From contig NZ_CP036295.1 in NCBI RefSeq assembly GCF_004801255.1, positions 2,752,001 through 2,816,000 on the forward strand: 64,000 nucleotides of DNA, in the 5' to 3' direction. The DNA comes from Desulfovibrio desulfuricans (GTDB lineage Bacteria > Desulfobacterota > Desulfovibrionia > Desulfovibrionales > Desulfovibrionaceae). Under the pieces are notes generated by a model. The model did no database searches. It was not told where the DNA came from and worked only from the letters and a program-made list of their open reading frames with translations. The position numbers and the translations under genes were made by a program. How positions within the stretch are numbered: the first letter of the stretch is position 1; each line of letters begins with the position of its first letter. Shown here piece by piece: positions 60,238 to 64,000 of this stretch.

Positions 60238-60486
60238 ATGAAGATTTCCGGACTCAACCCCGCAGGTACCTTCACATTTCCTTCCATTGAAAAAGAAGAA
60301 AACACCTCCGTCGCCGCCTCCCCGCGCGACGTGGTCAGCCTGAGCTCCACCAGCCTGCTCGCCGACGACGAAGTGGACGGCGTGATGAACGACACCATGG
60401 GCATGATTGCGCAAGACCCCATGAACGCGCTCTCCGTGCACAGCGGCCTGAGCGCCAGCCGTGTTGCCGCGCTGCTGAGCATGTAA
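60238..60486 (+). CDS. Small protein of unknown function, 82 residues
   Basis: From the ATG at 60238, with AAAGGA seven bases upstream, the product is 82 residues. I recognise no family. The first 30 residues are polar; the rest (SPRDVVSLSSTSLLADDEVDGVMNDTMGMIAQDP, then LSVHSGLSASRVAALL) reads as two amphipathic helices, acidic overall, without signal peptide or cysteine. The start at 60208 is possible but has a poorer ribosome site. The Ser-rich N-terminal part recalls flagellar or secretion-associated small proteins, but this is only an impression. Confidence 0.65.
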   Translation: MKISGLNPAGTFTFPSIEKEENTSVAASPRDVVSLSSTSLLADDEVDGVMNDTMGMIAQDPMNALSVHSGLSASRVAALLSM

Positions 60487-60608
60487 GACCTGGCACAGGT
60501 CGGGGCAAAGTTTGACACTGTCGCCGCCTTGGGGGTATCACTTTCCGTGTGCGCCGCTGCATATTTTTTGCCCGGGCGTTTTACCGAAGCCACACAGGGG
60601 TAAGGGTG

Positions 60609-61805
60609 ATGACGGATATTGACCGCCAAATGGCTACCATCAAGCGCGGCATGGCCGAGCTTATTGACGAAACCGAACTGCGCAAAAAAATCGCGCGCGG
60701 CACGCCGCTGCGCGTCAAGGTGGGTTTTGACCCCACCGCTCCTGACCTGCACCTCGGCCACACGGTTGTGATGCACAAGATGCGCCATTTTCAGGAGCTG
60801 GGGCACCACGTCATATTTCTCATCGGCGATTTTACCGGCCGTATAGGCGACCCCTCCGGCAGGTCGGAAACCCGCCCCCCCCTCACCGAAGAGCAAGTGC
60901 TCGCCAATGCGGAAACCTACAAAAAGCAGGTTTTCAAGATTCTTGATCCCCAGAAGACCGAGGTGGCCTTCAACTCCGCATGGCTGGGCAAGATGGACGC
61001 CACCGCCTTTATCCGGCTGGCTTCCAGCTATACCGTGGCCCGCATGATGGAGCGCGACGACTTTGAAAAGCGCTTCCGCGAGCAGCGGCCCATCTCCATC
61101 CACGAATTTTTGTATCCGCTCTGTCAGGGTTATGACTCTGTGGCCCTGAAGAGCGACGTAGAAATGGGCGGCACCGACCAGAAGTTCAACCTGCTGGTAG
61201 GCCGCAGCCTGCAGGCCCACTATGGCATCGAAAGTCAGTGCATCCTGACGCTGCCCCTGCTGGAAGGCACCGACGGCGTGCGCAAGATGTCAAAATCTTA
61301 CGGTAATTACATCGGCATTGACGAGGCGCCCTCCCAGATCTTTGGCAAGGTCATGGCCATCTCCGACGAGCTCATGTGGCGCTACTACGAGCTGCTCTCA
61401 GCCAAAAGCCTTGAAGACATCGCCGCCCTCAAGGCCTCCGTGCAGAGCGGCGAGCTGCACCCCAAGGTCGCCAAGGAAAACCTGGCCCACGAAATGGTCA
61501 GCCGTTACCACAGCGAAAAAGAAGCTGACGAAGCCCGTCAGGGATTCAATGCTGTTTTTGCCGGGGGCGGCGTGCCGGACGATATGCCCGAGCACTCTTG
61601 CGCCTGCGGCGAAGACAGCACCCCCCCGGTGTTTCTTGAAGCTGCGGGCCTTGTAAAAAGCCGCGGCGAGGCAAAGCGCCTGATGAAAGAAGGCGCGCTT
61701 TCCATCGACGGCGAGCGCTGCGAAGACGCCGTTACCCCGCTGACTGCCGGTGAGTATGTGGTCAAGCTGGGCAAAAAACGCTTTTTGAAGCTGGTGGTGC
61801 GTTAG
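60609..61805 (+). CDS. tyrS: Tyrosyl-tRNA synthetase
   Basis: A 398-residue class I synthetase. The HIGH motif is HLGH (DLHLGHTVV, about residue 50), the KMSKS motif is intact ([11 protein letters not shown], about 228), and a C-terminal S4 RNA-binding domain ([21 protein letters not shown]) closes it. It belongs to the ~400-residue bacterial TyrRS subtype. The ATG at 60609 follows TAAGGGTG; the open frame to 60549 lacks a ribosome site. A bidirectional terminator follows. Confidence 0.96.
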   Translation: MTDIDRQMATIKRGMAELIDETELRKKIARGTPLRVKVGFDPTAPDLHLGHTVVMHKMRHFQELGHHVIFLIGDFTGRIGDPSGRSETRPPLTEEQVLANAETYKKQVFKILDPQKTEVAFNSAWLGKMDATAFIRLASSYTVARMMERDDFEKRFREQRPISIHEFLYPLCQGYDSVALKSDVEMGGTDQKFNLLVGRSLQAHYGIESQCILTLPLLEGTDGVRKMSKSYGNYIGIDEAPSQIFGKVMAISDELMWRYYELLSAKSLEDIAALKASVQSGELHPKVAKENLAHEMVSRYHSEKEADEARQGFNAVFAGGGVPDDMPEHSCACGEDSTPPVFLEAAGLVKSRGEAKRLMKEGALSIDGERCEDAVTPLTAGEYVVKLGKKRFLKLVVR

Positions 61806-61830
61806 CACCAAGCCAGTCGCGCAAATAATA

Positions 61831-61878
61831 AAAGACCGTCTTTGTCGGGCTGCGGGCAGCCAGGCAAAGACGGTCTTT
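61831..61878. terminator. Bidirectional terminator, tyrS / GGDEF gene
   Basis: AAAGACCGTCTTTG pairs perfectly with CAAAGACGGTCTTT around a 20-base loop between convergent genes. Confidence 0.8.
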
Positions 61879-61901
61879 GCGTTATGCGGCAAAAGGGCGG
61901 C

Positions 61902-63698
61902 TCAGGCCACCGGCATGGGCTCCAGCAGGTTGTCCGCAAGACATACGCGGTTTCGGCCTTCATTCTTGGCCCTGTACAGGGCCATATCTGCCCGCTTCAT
62001 CATGCTTTCCAGCGGGTTGTCCGTATCGAGCAGCAGATCCGCCACCCCGATGCTGACCGTAAAACTGATGTTGGTGTCCATATAGGGCACGATCAGCGCC
62101 GCCATCTTGTTGCGCAGCCGCTCGGCAATAACATGGGTCAGCTCGGGCGAGACATTGGTCAGCAGAATGCCAAATTCTTCGCCCCCCAGCCTGCCCACAT
62201 GGTCTGAGGCGCGCATGGTTTCGCGCAGCATTGTGCCCACGCGCTGCAGCACGTTGTCCCCGGCATCGTGTCCGTATGTGTCGTTGATGTGTTTAAAGTG
62301 GTCGATGTCCAGCATCAAAAACCCCACCGGCAAGTCATACCGCCGGGCGCGCTCAATCTCGAGCTGTACTTTTTCCAGCAGGTTGCGCCGGTTGTTCAGG
62401 CCGGTCAGGGCGTCGATGGTGGCCATGGAATACAGGTCTTCAATGCGTTTTTCGAGTTTGAACTGGGTCTGTTTGAGTTCTGTGATGTCCGAGGCGATGA
62501 CAAAAAATCCCCGCACCTCGAGCCCGTCCATGTCGGGAATATAGCGCGAAAGCACATAGCCGACTGATCCGTCGGCCCGCGTCCGCTCCTGCTCGAACTG
62601 CTGGGGCTCGCCCTGCAGGGTGGCGGCAATCAGGGGGGCGCATACTTCATACAGTTTTGGCCCCAGCAGTTCCCGCACATCCAGGCCTTCCATCTGCTCC
62701 TGACTTCTGCCAAACCAGCCCCGGTACACCTTGTTGGCGTAACGACATTTGCGCTGCACATCCCAGTACGAAACCATGATGGGGGCGTGCTCCATGAGCA
62801 CGCTTATAAATTTGTCCCGCGTGCGCACGCCTTCGTGCATCCTTTGCGCTGATATTTCAGAGCGGCGGCGCGAGCGCGCCTCAAGCACCAGCAGCCAGGT
62901 GGAAACAACCGCTGCGGCTACCCAGGCCAGCACCTCGATAAGCACGTTGCCCCGCCAGTGGGTGCGCGCATAGCTGGCGGTCAGCACCGTCCCCACAACA
63001 AGTGGCCCTTCCTCCACAAAAGGGGCGGCAACCTGCCGCAAGACAAGCTTGCGGGGCCTACCGCCGAGGGTTACGGATGAGACGTTCAGCGAGGCGGCAT
63101 CGCCTGTCATGCCCTGCACGGCGGCAACAAGGGCCTGCGCCTCGCCATCGCTCATGTTGTCAAAGGGCAGCAGCGCCCTGCCCGACACCGTATATAGGGC
63201 AACCCTGGCATCAGTTGCGGAAAAAACTGCTGCCAGCCGCTGCGCCCAAAAGTCGCCGGACAGCATAAGGCTTACGGTAAGCGGCGCGCGCCCAGGCATA
63301 GGGATTGCGCGGGTAAATACGGTGTCGGTCGCGCCCGCAGGGGAAGGCTCGCCGACGACGGCGGTGCTGCTGTCGCCCGATATGGCAAGAAAGGAAATAA
63401 AAGGAACCCTGCGGGCGACGCCTCCCAGATGTTCGGTCAGCAAACCTCTGCCATGCGGATCGGCGGCGAGGCCCTCCGCCGAATCGAGCAGCGAGGCTAT
63501 GCAGCCAAGCTCGGCCCTGACCACATTGGCAGCAATGCTGTTTTCAGAAAGCAGCAACCGCATGTCCGCAGCCTGAATCTGAAAATAGTCAAATATGACA
63601 TTGGCGCATATGGCAACAGCGAGCGCAGCCAACCATACACTGTGTATGACCCAGTGCGAGCAGGAAGCCAACATTCTGCATACGGCCGTGATGCCCAT
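61902..63698 (-). CDS. Diguanylate cyclase (periplasmic sensor, PAS, GGDEF)
   Basis: A 598-residue inner-membrane sensor. Two membrane helices (about 15-36 and 252-272) border a ~215-residue periplasmic sensor region; a PAS domain (about 298-410) and a GGDEF domain (about 425-585) follow. The active site is GGEEF at 505-509 and the inhibitory I-site RASD at 496-499 is intact, so it should make c-di-GMP and be feedback-inhibited. A nearby PilZ protein could be an effector. The start at 63698 has only a weak ribosome site. Confidence 0.93.
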   Translation of the reverse strand: MGITAVCRMLASCSHWVIHSVWLAALAVAICANVIFDYFQIQAADMRLLLSENSIAANVVRAELGCIASLLDSAEGLAADPHGRGLLTEHLGGVARRVPFISFLAISGDSSTAVVGEPSPAGATDTVFTRAIPMPGRAPLTVSLMLSGDFWAQRLAAVFSATDARVALYTVSGRALLPFDNMSDGEAQALVAAVQGMTGDAASLNVSSVTLGGRPRKLVLRQVAAPFVEEGPLVVGTVLTASYARTHWRGNVLIEVLAWVAAAVVSTWLLVLEARSRRRSEISAQRMHEGVRTRDKFISVLMEHAPIMVSYWDVQRKCRYANKVYRGWFGRSQEQMEGLDVRELLGPKLYEVCAPLIAATLQGEPQQFEQERTRADGSVGYVLSRYIPDMDGLEVRGFFVIASDITELKQTQFKLEKRIEDLYSMATIDALTGLNNRRNLLEKVQLEIERARRYDLPVGFLMLDIDHFKHINDTYGHDAGDNVLQRVGTMLRETMRASDHVGRLGGEEFGILLTNVSPELTHVIAERLRNKMAALIVPYMDTNISFTVSIGVADLLLDTDNPLESMMKRADMALYRAKNEGRNRVCLADNLLEPMPVA

Positions 63699-63833
63699 GG
63701 CTGTACCCGGCTGTTAGATATTTTAACTGCATATTAATACTGACAACAAACCTAGGCAATAAGCTACGGGCAACAAGGGCAAAATCTTTTGTTTTTTTCC
63801 CTTTTCGCCTACCATGCCGCTAACGGAGGTCAT

Positions 63834-64000
63834 ATGCAGAAACTATACGTCGCCATGGTGGGGCTGCCCGCACGAGGTAAATCCACCCTGGCAAAGCGCA
63901 TCCGCGATGGGCTTATGACCGAAGGCATCGCCGCCAGGCTGTTCAACAACGGCGACATGCGGCGGGCGCTTATTGGCGCGGAATCAACCGATCCAAATTT
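63834..64000 (+). CDS. 6-phosphofructo-2-kinase-like P-loop kinase, 3' end cut
   Basis: Fifty-five codons remain before the window ends: MQKLYVAMVGLPARGKSTLA with the P-loop GLPARGKS, then RLFNNGDMRRALIGAESTDPN. The P-loop and the FN-G-xRR segment match the kinase domain of eukaryotic-type 6-phosphofructo-2-kinase, which is known in some delta-proteobacteria. GGAGGT lies just before the ATG. The function cannot be fixed without the rest. Confidence 0.75.
   Translation, partial: MQKLYVAMVGLPARGKSTLAKRIRDGLMTEGIAARLFNNGDMRRALIGAESTDPN

Noticed and set aside
1..64000. tRNA, rRNA, insertion sequences, phage genes, att sites, CRISPR arrays
   Set aside because: Scanning both strands by eye gave no cloverleaf, transposase, integrase or spaced repeats; a tRNAscan/Infernal run would settle small RNAs.

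Overview
The window reads as chromosomal DNA of a GC-rich Desulfovibrio (Desulfovibrionaceae, dissimilatory sulfate reducer). The strongest markers are DsrC, the oxygen-defence set desulfoferrodoxin / rubredoxin / rubredoxin:oxygen oxidoreductase, and a CO-type energy-converting [NiFe] hydrogenase operon (cooMKLXUH-hypA-cooF). The rubredoxin is the 45-residue short form that I know from D. desulfuricans ATCC 27774, which points to that species or a close relative. I see no rRNA, tRNA, insertion sequence, phage or CRISPR array; nearly everything is ordinary coding sequence on both strands.

Layout. 1-3.2 kb: a cut MFS transporter, metF with a promoter/operator, and a secreted phosphodiester-glycosidase-domain protein. 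3.2-5.4 kb: Fur-box-controlled dfx-rub-roo. 5.4-9.7 kb: PdxA2-type dehydrogenase, four-carbon acid sugar kinase, KdgT-type permease and a divergent DeoR regulator, probably a threonate/erythronate catabolic unit. 9.8-19.7 kb: secreted DJ-1/PfpI protein, Asp/Arg-rich secreted protein, divergent LarC, CBS-ACT protein, dsrC, PBP1A, adenine deaminase, TrmI. 19.7-26.8 kb: MFS transporter, CopA with a CopZ-like protein, a Csd4-like cell-shape carboxypeptidase and gpsA. 26.8-36.4 kb: a 775-bp AT-rich leader and the coo hydrogenase operon. 36.4-40.5 kb: a Crp/Fnr regulator with its own operator, then flavodoxin, PPOX, NapH-like and HPP proteins. 40.7-42.1 kb: azlCD and a small coupled gene. 42.4-49.0 kb: pyrH-frr-uppS-cdsA-dxr-rseP-tsaB. 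49.0-56.5 kb: a frameshifted secreted nitroreductase-like gene, PHP phosphatase, ribF, a DEAD-box helicase, hisI-hisG and a Cys-cluster protein. 56.8-64 kb: TauE/SafE exporter plus a membrane partner, a PilZ protein, a small unknown protein, tyrS, a GGDEF diguanylate cyclase and the start of a PFK2-like kinase.

How the genes fit together. The coo operon encodes a membrane complex coupling ferredoxin oxidation, H2 evolution and ion pumping; no CO dehydrogenase or CooA is next to it. The Fur-box operon removes superoxide and oxygen. The Crp/Fnr cluster has the look of a redox or nitrosative-stress module, but no substrate can be read from sequence. The pyrH-to-tsaB block is a housekeeping cluster for nucleotide, translation, isoprenoid, lipid and envelope functions. 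The PilZ and GGDEF genes form a local c-di-GMP pair.

Start sites were refined by reading upstream sequence for Shine-Dalgarno motifs. The most significant correction is the MFS gene at 19.8-21.0 kb, whose upstream in-frame ATG lies inside the terminator of copA.
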